From the NCBI GenBank assembly GCA_018340375.1, contig JAFFJZ010000001.1:77120001-77184000 (forward strand): 64,000 nt of DNA, given 5' to 3'. Below, piece after piece: positions 45,121 through 58,300 of this stretch (positions are counted from its first letter, which is position 1; the number at the start of each line of letters is the position of its first letter). The translations under genes were made by a program, and so were the position numbers. The DNA is from Gonatopus flavifemur. Lineage: Eukaryota; Arthropoda; Insecta; Hymenoptera; Dryinidae. The notes under the pieces are model-generated. The model did not search any database, had not been told where the DNA came from, and saw nothing but the letters and a program-made list of their open reading frames with translations.

Positions 45121-47779
45121 TCAGCTTCCGAATTGAGAGAGCAGGCTTTCAGCCAGATTTCTTCGAGATCGTTGTCATACCAATTTTTTTTACACGGAAA
45201 AGAAGTATAATATTTGATTATTCTATGATTGTCAATGAGAAAAGGTAATAATTGATTCAAGGAAATAAGAACTTTGTATAATTTTAAATTCATCACGATT
45301 AAAATCAAGTTTTATGTGTTCAATTATCATAATATAATTAAGTTGTGGGACACTGATTACCTCACAATGCTATCTCATGGAATAATACCTTGTAGTTCTT
45401 ACAACAACTATAGATGAAGTTCTATACGTGTATGTGAAGCGTACCGATAATAATATCGATTCACCTGGCACGAACTTACAGGGCCGGGGCTTTGAATACC
45501 TTGGTCGATCTTCTTGCTTGGCGTCTGAAGTCTTGAATATAATTCTAATTAACGCGAAACATTTGTTACAGGTAGGATAGGAATCTTCTATCAAAATCAT
45601 ATCGCAATCATTATGAATAGGAAGATGACTGAGATACTCGCAGAAAAAACATAAGAATATACGATGTACATCATGGTAAATAATATTGAGAAAAAAACAT
45701 TTTCTTGTCAATTCAAATATGCAATCTCTTATGCTCGGGTAAAAATGATGAATCTAATGAATGTACGAAGCCTATATGCACTCTATATATACGAATTATT
45801 TAATATTAGTTTGATCCCCTTCCACCGAACAATCTGGTTACAAAAGTCTTTCGGTGTTTCATTAAACTCCTTAAACTTCTTTGAAAATTTATTTTGGGGC
45901 CAGATTCTTAGCTGGACTGTTTCCATTATCCTCGTCACACATCTGAATAATAATTCTTTCATATTGAATTTTTAATGAACAGTAGTTTTGTTCTTTCGAA
46001 TTTTCGGAATCGAAGAAAGTTCACTTAACTTCCAAATAATTTGAAAATAATAACCGTCACGAGTTCAATCAGATCGATGACCTTTAATTCTTAAAAACTG
46101 ATACTTATCACAACACGAATTGAGAAAATTTTTCAAATATTGAACTTGATGGGATATAATTTGTCTGATATTTTAAATTAAATGACAAAATAATATCATC
46201 ACAACTCGCTTAGATGTCGTAATTGAGAAATTAAAATACTACACTCATATTTTCAAAACTATATATAACTTATTTATAATCCGATACAGTTTATTTATGA
46301 GTTATATATAGTTATATATTTTTCACTCGTGATGGCTTCCTCGACCCCCCTAGCACAAAGCTTATGAACCGCGTTGAACTGCGATCAAAGTAACATAAGT
46401 TTGCAATTGTTTCTTGTCAATATCTTCAGCGTTTGTCCCAGGTGCCTTGGACGCCAATCATTCTTTGAGGGAACAGGAAGCACTTTGATACAAAGATGAT
46501 GAACTTCCGGATCTCTTTTATCACTCCCCGCTCTTAAGCAGGGTCTTTTATTTTTGAGTTAGAGGATATCCTCATAGTTAGACTGTAAAAGTTTACGCAA
46601 ATATACATTTTTCATGCTACATATTCTCTACAAATCCTGCGTGAAAGATATCAAACAAAATATCCAGCATCTTTTCATTTGGGAAACAAGCATCTAACAT
46701 AATATTTTTTCTCATTAATGTCAAATATGCAAGAGATATGCAATATGAAAAATCTATATTTGCATAAACTTCCACAGTCTACTCATAGGTTTGGACGAAT
46801 GTTGTAAACGTCTTGATACAGGAATGATTGAAATTTGACAAAAATCGTCCTCATCGTAGGTACTGCATTTCTTCTAACCAGGGAGCAATAATATCATGAA
46901 TGAATAACAAAATTGATTTCATTTACAAGGAGTTTGAAGAGGCACTTTACAATATTATCTCAGCGCGTTGTATACAAACTTATTTTGAATGTTCAATGTT
47001 GATAAGGACAACGACCCAGCTACATTAAGTCACGATATCATATCCACATGAACAGACGGGTTTGATGATTCTCGAACGAGAAAACAAGGGACAACGAACG
47101 GGTCGTCAAATTGCGAGGATCTTCTTTCTTATCACGCGATCTCGTGACTCTGTCTCGTGAAAATTGCATTGCTATTTATCTGATGTCTCCTTACCCCCCC
47201 CCCCCCCCCTATGAAGACATTTTTATCGACGCGTAAGAAATTTTCAATACCACGTGACGTGTATTTAGCTTTGTATTCATGATGAACTATAGTAAAAATT
47301 AGGTAGTAAATAAAAAACAATTGGACTACTTCGATCTGTGCGGTGCTCATTTTTTAACTCTCGGATAGCAATCCTATTCAAAATGCTGGATGGAATTCAT
47401 TTAAACAGTTCTGTTGGAATCTATGTGTTTCCTTTTCCTGTGAAATACAGTTTGGAACTAATCAAAATCTCAATGCTTTCTATAGTTTATCCCAAACCTG
47501 CACATTCGACTTAAAATTAAGAAAAGTTTTCTAACGGGATCTGTCTGACCTTACAATCAAGTTGGAAATTCAGGTCGAAAATATTGAAGAATTTTGTTTT
47601 AATCCTCATTTGAATGTGTAGATCGGAAATACCGGATAAGGAGCGTTGGGAATTTGATCAATTGTAAGTGTATTTTACAGAAAAGGAAACGCATAGATTT
47701 TGAGCAGGGAAAGGATCTTCTCAAAACTCTATGAGAACTCAACAGTACGAACAGAATTCTTCCCTGTTGAAAAAATGAG
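45121..47779. other. No gene recognised; one orphan splice-like segment
   Basis: On the minus strand, about 45479-45525 reads as a possible exon (SDAKQEDRPRYSKPRP) ending in a strong donor CCCT|gtaagt after an acceptor-like ATTCAAG; it might belong to the KIAA1549-like gene but cannot be placed in frame. A run of 16 C lies at 47194-47209. Otherwise AT-rich without features. Confidence 0.3.
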
Positions 47780-48111
47780 ATCCCAATCAGAAATTTACAA
47801 CAGGCGCAGTACTGCACCAGTACTAGCCAAGACTGGCAGGGTACTGGCATTTGTCTGGAATGATAACGCTTTTCAGTACTGGGGATTGAGTACTAATACT
47901 GTTATTCGCAATCAGTGCAGGGCCAGTACTGGGTTAATACCTGGCCGGTATTAAGTTCTCAGTACTGGTTTATCAGTACAGGCATATTACTGTATTTTTA
48001 TGTATCCAGTACTGATCCCGTACGTGTTGACCAAGTGTTGGAGACCCAATACTGGCACTGTACTGCACCTGTTGTCAACATTGGCATATTACGGATTTTT
48101 CTGATTGGGAT
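47780..48111. mobile_element. MITE rich in CAGTACTG motifs
   Basis: ATCCCAATCAGAAA at the left is mirrored by TTTCTGATTGGGAT at the right. Just inside, ACAACAGGCGCAGT is mirrored by ACTGCACCTGTTGT. Between these stand about ten copies of CAGTACTG/CCAGTACTGG-like palindromic motifs at irregular spacing. About 332 bases, non-coding. Confidence 0.78.
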
Positions 48112-49095
48112 AGAATCGATTCAAAGACGAATGGTTTGTATCTGTTTCCAGTTCGATTGGTTTCTAATTGGCATCTTCAATAGGGTTAAATCGAATAAGA
48201 ACTAATCTAGATAAGAGTTGATGAAAGTATTCAAAAATCAACGGTTAAGCGTGTTGTTAGAAATCGCTTCAATATCCTTGCATTCGATTTTTGAAAAAAT
48301 AAATCCTTTAATACATTGAACGAAGTTTTTAGCATCATTGTGTAAAAAGAATCCAATTCTTTTCAGTAAAAATCAGCTCTATTTGCCTTTCCAGAATTAC
48401 TTGAAAAATAATTATTATAAATCATTCCCTTCAACTGTACTGAGTATAAAAAAAAACACCAGTATCTTTAATTCTCGCTCGGAAATGAACAAATATTTGT
48501 TCGAAACCTTTTATATTTCTATACTCTCATATCTACACGCAATTTAATCAGAAATAACATGTTTCTCTTTTTTATTTGATTATCAAATGACACTTTTTTT
48601 CATTTTGAATGAAAAAAACAAAACTCCTTTTCTTTTATTGAATAACTTGTAACAGGAAGTAACCAACACAGTAAAATCTGCCTGTTTAATACTTCAATTA
48701 TTTGCTTCGGAAGTTGCAGGTAGCGTACGAAAGTAGACTACACGCATGAATTTTTCATCATCCACGCTGTATACGATTCAAATTCCGAAGTCTTATGAAG
48801 AGGGAATCATACTTCATACTAGGAAAAAGAAACTTCTGATGAAGCTAATTCAATATCATACATGAGCGAATGCGTGATCAAATGTTTTTTTCTAGCCATG
48901 CGAAGTTTAATACGCCAAGTCTATCGATTCATGTCATCAAATATCATAATGAATATACTTCAATGGTGGAATTTTTGAAATGAAATAAACATACATTCAA
49001 GGAACTATTCACATACAATCTAAAACGTGTCAGTTTCTTTAAACCTTGGGGGAAACATTTCTGTGAATTCAGCCGCAGGGAGAGAAGAGGGAGGG
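48112..49095. other. No gene seen
   Basis: AT-rich DNA with ORFs below 70 aa and no repeat structure noticed. Confidence 0.35.
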
Positions 49096-50664
49096 CAAAA
49101 TCCGAGAATTTTTCTTAAATGCATAATGAAGACGATACGGTCCACTTTATTGTGGAATTGCATTCGAAAAACAGTGAAAAATTATCAATAATCAATAAAG
49201 AATAGAGAAACATATGAACTTTCCAAAAGTCGAATACGAAATTTCACAAAGTGAATAGTAGGATATTGAAATTCTGTTAATATTTTTGTAAAATTTCCTG
49301 AGTCGAAAAATTGAAACCTGATTTCGAAGTATGCAAAGACTGATCTTACCCTTTTAAACAGTATGAGATGAGGATTAATGAGAACCTGTTTTGATCCGTA
49401 TTACGCAACGAATACGCATTCTGTCAGTTCGAATTTCAAAACCTGATACCGCTCTATTTTTCCTTCACCCTTATTTTGACCTGGTCACGGAATTTTGTGA
49501 ATTCTATTCAGGAAATACCAGCAGCGAGATACCTGCTAAATCTAATTTTAAAAATTATTAAAAAATAATGATATATAATTAAACTCTCGAGATGTACAAT
49601 TGTAGATTTGTAAAATTTCCTTGTTTAAAATGAAAACGATAAATTCTTTCCCTCTTTTGTTATGTGATTTTTGAATCGTTAATTTCATACAACAATCAGG
49701 GAAATTTATTGTTTTTTATGGAAGATTTTTAGCAAGGTAATATACGTTTACAATTTTTACATCTCGATGATTCAATTATATTGCATTATTTTTTTATAAT
49801 TTGTAAAATTAGATTTAGCTAGTATCTCGTTGCTGGCATTTTCTGAATAAAATTTACAAACAAATTATTATTATTATAGTCTTCAAAATATGAGTGTGAA
49901 TAAAATTGTTACACCTGAAATATATTATTGAATTGAAATAGCAAGTTCCAAACATTGAGGAATTTTGAATGGATATCGAAATTTAACTATGAAAATTGAT
50001 TGGATATGTATATATGGATGTGAGCTTATTATTCTAAATAAATTTCAAACATCTTATTTTCTCATGAAATTCATTCGATTTCATTTTCATTATACTTTTT
50101 CAAGTCTCATGTTATAGAATTTATTGACATTTCATTATTCTCAGAAATTATCAAAGTTCAAAATGCGATTAAATTTACTTTATGTTCATTTAGTGTAATT
50201 TTTTAATAATAAAATTATATTGATTAATTAATACTCAACTTTATCGTCCATAAATGATACATACATTTGAATTTCATTATACATTTGCAAACCAGGTTAG
50301 AATCAAGATGAAAAGAACATTAACAGGTTGAAACACTTGTGAGCAGGATTTATAATTTTTCCTTCAAATTCCAACAGATTGAGATCAGGTTGTGACCTGA
50401 ATTTGAATCACTATGTATAGAAAAATATCAGGTTCAAAAGGAATGAAATCAGGTCGAATACAATATGAGATCAGGTTAAACAGACCAAGATCAGCTCTTA
50501 ATTTTTCGACTCGAGATTCACGCGAGACTTTTGGAAAGTTCATATGTTTCCCTATTCTTTATTAAGTATTGATAATTTTTTACTGTTTTGCGAATAAAAT
50601 TCCACAAAACAGTGGACCGTTTTGTCTTCATTATGCACTTAAGAAAAACTCTGAGATTTTAAGA
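49096..50664. mobile_element. Inverted-repeat element with a nested foldback
   Basis: Outer arms of about 160 bases (49096-49260 and 50510-50664) pair imperfectly: TGCATAATGAAGAC with GTCTTCATTATGCA, AACATATGAACTTTCCAAAA with TTTTGGAAAGTTCATATGTT, CTTAAATGCAT with ATGCACTTAAG. Inside, 49508-49850 forms a second hairpin (GCAGCGAGATACCTGCTAAA with TTTAGCTAGTATCTCGTTGC). Right of this, TCAGGTT-type motifs repeat irregularly (50290-50490). No ORF of note. Confidence 0.7.
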
Positions 50665-52440
50665 AATATTCTCAAATTTTTATTAAAGATTATTATATTT
50701 TCGATCTTCATTTTCCTCCGTGTAGAAATGTTTGAGAATTTGCAAAACCGTCTGAATAATTGAAGATTTCCACAACTATTTTTCAAAAGGTTCTAAACAA
50801 ACTTTTCTCATCAAAATCCTCGACATCATTCGAATTTTCAGAATTGAAGATTAGAAGAATTATTAAGATGACAGAATTTTCGGAATTATATACAACTCTT
50901 TGAATACTCCATCCGAGTCCTTATTTTTTCAACTGAGGTATCAAGAATGTGATTCAGGAACTCTAGAAAACACTCGACAGAATTTCTTTGAATACATCTT
51001 TGAAGGAACAGAATATAATAGAAAAAAAATTCCCATATTCGAAAACTTAATACTTGGAAAACGTTTCTGAAAGTGATTATAGTATACATTTCAGTACATA
51101 AATATTCCCTCTTTAGCGATAAAAATATTTCTGCATCGTTTCTATCATTATTTCTATTCAATTTTTATACAATTCAAACACATTTTATACATTTTCATAT
51201 GAATCATCTAATTCTTGGATCATGAATTTCTCAATATTCTTGGTGTTATTTTGCTTTGTGTGTCACTTGGACCATTTTTGGAATCCAAAATGTTCATGAC
51301 GACATTTCTAACGATGCCATAATGACTCAAAAGATTCAATCGATGTACGATTTGAGCTCTAATCAAAACGTTAGAATATCTGTATCTAAAATTTAAATGT
51401 AATTATTCATGATCAATTGAGTTCAGATTTTGAAGAATTTTGATTTCAGAATTTGACTCTGTCCTTTGCCCTTTTTGATCAGTATTTTATAAAATTCGAT
51501 ATGAATTCAACTCCCTCATAATCAGTGCTCGATTTTTTTGTAATCTTCACTGAAATCTTTAAGATAGAATTCATTCATTTTCTGCTACATTTACACTGGA
51601 ATTATTTTTATAGCTTTTCTAGAAATGTGAAAAGTGGAAAAATCTAACAAGAGTCTAAGAGATAGTCATCCTGTTGAATTGTAAAATTTCACATGAATTC
51701 TTTTTGCTTGAAAATTATTTTGGAAGGGCTTATGATCCGCATAGTTAATCTCTCCGTTTACAGAGCACAAGAAAGTAGTATCATGTGGGTAAATATTTGA
51801 TTGACAGAATTAACAGATTACATACAATAAATGAATATTTGAGTTATGAAATTTTTAAGATTTAAGTGCGATATTGAAAGTTTTCATTCTCTGTCTGAAT
51901 TGCAACACAAAACGAGAGAACAAAGGTCTCCATCTTCAATGTAATTTACAAAGTTTTCAATAAAAATTAGAAAATGCAATCATGTTTTTGCTTTGATTCT
52001 ACTAAGACATGTATTTCAATCGCCTGAGCAATGTTTTCTTTATCAAACCCTGTGTATGTAACTTGACAGCTCCTCTTTTTCTACTGTTTGCGATAGAATC
52101 CATTCGAATACACGTGAAAAGGTATAAGTATACTTTGTATGGTATATTCCACGCTGCAAGGTCAAAAACTTTTCAACGATTTCTAGACTGGTAGTAGAAC
52201 CATAATGATTTAATTAAAAGTATAACCGACTACTTCCATATGGACGTCAAGCTAATTATAATTTTCTAATGTGTCTGAATGTTGGAAACACTTGATAAAT
52301 TATGTATTGACAAAGTTATTTAGAAAAATTAGATCCACTCGAGAATTGAAATCTGTTATCCGAATAAAAATATTTCATTCTACAAAAGTTAGGATGAATA
52401 TTTGAAAATTCCATCAAAAGAATATCTCGAAACTCTCGAC
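50665..52440. other. No gene seen
   Basis: AT-rich sequence; the longest ORF is 91 aa without recognisable motif. No repeat or RNA structure noticed. Confidence 0.35.
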
Positions 52441-52483
52441 ATAAAATTAAACTCTCAAGGGTTGCAAGGTTTTCGAATTGATG

Positions 52484-52669
52484 TCAAACAACAAGTTGCT
52501 GAGTGCGATGATATCGTGCAGGATAAAGATAAATCCACTGACCCGCTCCAGGAGGCAAAGAGGCTTGTACCCTCGTGAGATTTGGATTTGGTAAAAGAAA
52601 AAACATGAATTGAACTATTGCACCGATCGAAATAGACAGTGCCGTACGGACGACGTAGCAATACAGCAT
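52484..52669 (-). CDS. Candidate first coding exon with signal peptide (uncertain)
   Basis: A minus-strand frame from the ATG at 52669 starts MLYCYVVRTALSISIGAIVQ followed by FMFFLLPNPNLTR, a plausible signal peptide or signal anchor, inside the only markedly GC-richer block of this region. It lies in the right orientation to supply the missing N terminus of the KIAA1549-like gene 11 kb downstream, with a possible donor GAGG|gtacaa. It could equally be an unrelated short gene or chance. Confidence 0.3.
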   Translation of the reverse strand: MLYCYVVRTALSISIGAIVQFMFFLLPNPNLTRVQASLPPGAGQWIYLYPARYHRTQQLVV

Positions 52670-52985
52670 CACGGGTGGCCGCGCTCCGCTCTACTAAATG
52701 CGCCAGGTAATAACACTATTCGCACACACCCAACGTAGAATCGAATGATACACGGCACCTACCCGACCAACCACCCACCCACCCGCTTCCACTTTCTCAA
52801 ATAACCGATAACAATGCCAGTATTCGCTGGAATACGTGAGGACTGAATACTCCCTCCAATAAAGTGTATAAATGTGATGAGCGACGGCGCCCCGTGGTTT
52901 CCTAGTGGCGTAAGGAACGATTCAGGAACGGCGACACAATGATGCACATGCGCTAGCTGAACCAAGAGAACACAATTGTATAAAT
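52670..52985 (-). promoter_or_regulatory. GC-richer block, possible minus-strand promoter/5' UTR
   Basis: About 300 bases much richer in G and C than the surroundings, with an (ACCC)n run at about 52770-52790 (GGGT on the minus strand) and several CG dinucleotides. The position just upstream of the candidate signal-peptide exon suggests a promoter and leader. No TATA box stands out. Confidence 0.35.
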
Positions 52986-55325
52986 TTTATTGAAACCTTT
53001 AACCTGTATGCGCAGTGTGTCATATATCACGACATTATATTTATCACAATTATGATGAAATAGACATGTGCTGCTACGTTGTGTCCAAATTTCAACCCAT
53101 GGATACAATTTTTCAATAAATCAAAATAAATTAGGATTAATGTTTCGATCAGAGACTAATCGATACAGACGAATTCTGCATCAATGTCTCATTGTTCTAA
53201 TAAAACTTCTCTCTTTCTATACAATATCAAATGGAAAGAACAATGGGAATCGGATTGAATGAGGACGTACAGGTAACAGACGATGTCATGGGAATTTTCA
53301 AATATAGCTCAACTCATCATCAAAACATAGAAAGGAAAAATTTGGTAATATGAATTATTTCTAATTATTAGGAAGGTAAGATAGAAGAAGAAAAAAGTAC
53401 ACCATTACGATATATTTTTTCCTCATTTAATCGTTACCATACGAACCATTACAAATCATCATGCTGAAATAGTATGATCGTTTTGTTTTTGTTGTTTCTT
53501 GTGAAAATCTGTACCAGTATCTGCGTGTCTTTATGTATGTCACTTTACGAGATAATAATCATCATTATAATCAACCATTCTTACTTAATTATATAATTAT
53601 TAACATTGTCGACGACATTATTTTATTTCATTTCATTCCTTAATTACGATTAAGATGCTGTACGGTAGTAAATAATACAATAATATAACAATAATTAAAT
53701 ACACAGGCACAGATTGAACTCCGGCACTTTGTTTTATTGACCATAAAAAGACGCTTTTGTTGATAATACAATTGTTTCCCCACAAGTTTCTCATTACGAA
53801 ATTGTTTTCCTCTTTATTTCCCTTTTGTATTATTTTGTCTTAATTTCTCTATTTGAATTGCGTAGTGAGAATTGGTGGACAAGTACACTTTGATAATTAT
53901 CATAACCTTTCATCCGTATTATATGTTGGATACAGATGTGATTTTCGTATTTATATATGTATATATTTATTTATATTTGTATTTATAAACGCGTATTATA
54001 TACTTGTCGATCCTTATATACAATTTTATTTACAATGATCGTAAAACTTGATTTTTCTCTCCTCAATACAATAAGATCCCCTAATTCTCCCTCCCTACCC
54101 AAATTCCCCTTGATGCACAGAGTATGGCGTATCGATAAAAACTATTTTCCCCTCACACGTACACATACATACATACGTCCATAGATCCATACATACATAT
54201 ATAATTTTTCAGGTTTTATATATCGTTTATCAATTGCTATTAAAATTTAATTTTGAGCAGTTCGCTTCTCAGTATTGATGAAAAGCAATAACAATAAACT
54301 TCTTCTATTCTTCATCTATTCAGCGAACTCCTAACAACATTTATTCTCTTTTCATTTCCCCCGCTTTTCATAAATAGGTAATAAAATAGAATTTTTCAAA
54401 TCCTACAATTTCAGAGCCCTAATATTCATTTTTTTTGAGTCTCTCGCGTCCTCTCTTCAGGATTAAATTTACGAAATTTATATCGTATATCTAATAAGAA
54501 TTGAGTATTTCTTTGATCCACCATTCATTCTCCTTCTTAATATTCGAGAGAAACGAACCAAGCAGATGAAAAGGAGGAGAATAAAAGTATAGTGTATCAA
54601 ATAGAGTAATGTACAAAAGGAAAAAAGCTTGTATAATGCAGTAAAGAGAAAATACGTCATAGCACCGCCCGCCTTTTCAACTTTCTTTCATAAAATTTGA
54701 ATTTCAACGAAGGCACTTGGTTCATAATTCAATAAAAAAAAAAACATCAACGACTAATTTTATACGAGTGGTTTATACGAGATGGCAATAAACAAAATCG
54801 AGCCAACCAGGGCGCAAGCTCTTATCAATAACACTCTTGTTTATTTATTTACTTTTTTTTTGTATTACTTTCAAATCGCAGACCAGCTGCTCGGTGGGTC
54901 TCGTGCTCTGGTTCGCAGAGAATAATAAGGAAATACAACACCCGGAATCGATTATTTCCTCCTCTCTTTTTCTGTCTTTTCGATTACGATCCCAAGCGAG
55001 TCAATTCTTTTTTTTTTCAATAACAATTATTAAATAGCTTATATAGGCGGTTTTTCTTCGTTTTCGTTAGAATAATTTACGTTCTCGTATGTACAGAAGC
55101 GCTTTCGCGATCGCGCTTATAAAATCTTTTCACTTTACTCTTCTTTGTATAGTCATGAGAAAATATATTTGAATGTATTATGTTACAAATAATATATAAG
55201 ATTCTTTGTTACGTTAATAATGAAGTTGTCGAATAGCGATAAAGTTGATTGATGATAATATTAATAATGATAATGACGATTTCATTTCATCATGATTTGA
55301 AAGAGATACTATTTTATGGCGTTTT
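52986..55325 (-). other. Probable long 3' UTR of kibra and intergenic DNA
   Basis: Sequence below the kibra stop codon, AT-rich with many TTTATT runs (AATAAA on the minus strand). A 3' UTR of up to about 2 kb is plausible; its end cannot be fixed by eye. No other gene is recognised. Confidence 0.45.
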
Positions 55326-58300
55326 TTATACTTCGACACCAAGAACTCTATCCACAACGTACTCGTACCTCTTTGGCTCTCCTTTATCGTTTTCTTCCGA
55401 AGGAGATTCTGAAGTTTCCTGATTTTTCTTCAAATCTCCAACGGTACTGACAGAGGAAGAATTATTATTCGATCGACCTTGAGCATCCCTTAATTTTTCA
55501 GAATCGCTGCCACCGCTAACATCTTCCTCGATTCTCGTTGTGAAATTATTACCAACGCAACTGTTACTACCGTTGCTGTTGTTAGATTTGGTTGAAGCGT
55601 TATTCGGAAGAAAAATATTTTGCGCTGCCATTTTGTTGAATGCGGCATCTGTCATTGTCGCAGGTTCCGAGGCGAATCGTCTATGAACTGATGATGCGGT
55701 GTCGGACATCGTATCCTCGGGTGGTAAAACGGGCACGTTCAAATTCACCCGTGTGAAGAAGGCCATTTTTTCTCTGCAAAAGACAGAATAGAAATTACTA
55801 TATATTCTCTTTCACATTATCTAAATTTGCTTGTTAGAAAATATCGTGTGGTTTTGCTGTCTCACAACAAATGTCATGGCGCTACGATAAGTTCGCTTTC
55901 TTGGAAAAACATAGTTTCAAAATAATCGACATATATTCCTCGACAAAGCTCGCAGCTAATCCAAAAGAGATGGAATCAACCATTTATTGAAATTAAACAT
56001 ACAACCAAGAAAATTTCAATCTCTTTCGAACTGTTGTAATGATAATAAATGATTATGATTTGAATATGCATCAACTCCCGTTTAAAAGAAGCTTCATCGA
56101 TCTTGAAAATTCTATAAAATACTTTCATTCTCAATTAGTTTCGAAACATTTAGAATATTTAGAAGGAAAACCTGGACGTGAAAATACCCACGATATTTCA
56201 GATAAAAAGCAACATTATTTGCAATTAAAATTCAATAGATGGTGCATGAAACTCACTTGAAAGATATGATATCCGGTTTTCCTTTACCCGCTTTCGTTTT
56301 TCTCAATTTATAAATTTCCTTCGACGTTTTCTTCAACATTTTTTCAACTTTCTTATCCTCGGCACTTTTTCCATTCTTTCCACTTTCCGCTTGAGCCATA
56401 AGAGTCTGGAATTTATGATCCTCGAGCAACCACGAGGCCAAATCTGTGTCTCCTTTTTCACGAGCTTGTTCCAGCCTCTGTTTCAGTTCCCGCAACCTAT
56501 TCAGTTCATCGTGGAGATTATTCAATTTGGCGTGTTGAGCTTGAAGATCGAGTTCAAGATCCAAGGATGTTCTCGCGGTAGGTGGTAAATGCGTAGACTT
56601 TTTCGAAGTTGTTTTACAACTGAGAGCAGAGGAGGGTCGTCGCCATCTAAGGGATCGTCTCTCAACGGAATTTCGTTGGAACGGGCCACCTCTCCGATAC
56701 AACGGCATGCTACTGTCGCTATCGCTTCGATTGAGCTGTTTTTGAAAAGAAAAATAGAAATAATTCTTGGCATTTCAATGAGATATAATAAAAATAAATT
56801 TGAGAAAATAAACACTTACTCGACAAATGTAATGATTTTTGCTAACCGCCGCACTGGGAGAAAATGTTTGACTTCTTTTAATGACAATAGAGTTTTTATC
56901 ATCGTGTACAGCGCCAGGTGTCACACCGGCTGCAGATAATTTTCTCTGTTTGCCTTGTTCTGGAATGAAAATGCATTCGGTATTGGTTTCTTTATCCTGG
57001 GTATGTTTTGGTTCTTCTTCTTGGAGTAATTCTTCTTCTTGAAGTAATTCTTCTTCTTCCTCCTCCTCCTCCTCCTCCTCCTGGAAAAGGGGAAAATACG
57101 TGTAAAATCATGTGACGAAGTTTATTTAATGTAACAACTATAGATAGATAGATAGCGAAGAAGCTAAAATATTTACCTCGTGTTCCAAAACATCTTCCAA
57201 TACGTTGTCCTCCATCATGAATTCCACGATGATTCCCTCTTCGTCGCTGTCCTCGCTTCCGCTATCGCTACCGCCATCTTCGTCTTCTTCTTCCGGACTA
57301 CCCAAACAGTTGGCAAGTTCTTCGAGTCTCAAGGATACCGCGGTTTGCAATTCGTCACAACCCTGGTTCCTCGTCAAGGTAGAAGTTTGCGAACTGATAA
57401 TGGTACTCTCGTCGCTGCTCTCCTCTTTAACGTTTTGCGTTTGATTAACGCCGCGATACACGGAGATATCGGATTCTTGTTTATCATGTTTCACTTGTTT
57501 TGAGATACTCGAGAGAGTCGTATTGCTGCTGCTATTACTATTATTATTATTATTATTATTATTCTTATTATTGTTATTATTATTATTGCTAGTACTGGGA
57601 CTAGGACTGCTAGGACTACTCGATGGCTGCATGAAGCGGAAAGAGAGGATATTGTACCACTTTACGCTCGGTGTTTCCGGACTAAAGTCTGCCAGGGAGA
57701 CTTGGGCCGATCCCTGTCAACAGAATTCATTTCTATCGATATCCATTCGATTGATATTCCAATAAAAACATTTTCGATCGTTATACTCACCAAGCACTCC
57801 TCAGACTCGTTACCCTTGCACCAAACGTTCACTTGAAGCGTCTTAGTATACAATTTATTAAGTGGCACTGAGATTGGGAATGTTTCACCGAAAGTTGGTT
57901 TTCTTAAATCTGTAACTGGTTTTGTAGAACACATGTGATTGATAGACGGTTGCATTGGAAGTAGAGCTGCTTTGATGTAACTGTAAAAAAGAAATCACAT
58001 TATTCAGTTTGACTCATAACGGAGACCGGGAACGCGAGTCGAGAAGAGAAATAAATTCTTGCACGGCCCTGAAGCTAATTATGAGACGGTATCTCTGATA
58101 ATAGTAGAATGTTACGTAATGAAAGCGAGCGCCGAACATTCCCTGGTCAATGATCCAAACATGGACAAAGATTTCATAACTGCATTCCAATCTCAAACTC
58201 AAACCACGACAATCTAAATCTTTTTTTCTATCCTTTCTCAATCTCATGGTCATCGTTCAAAAGAGAATTTGAAAGGAATTCTTCGTGAACTGAATAGATG

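Noticed and set aside
57523..57765. Plus-strand poly-Leu ORF
   Set aside because: It is the antisense shadow of the kibra poly-Asn tract.
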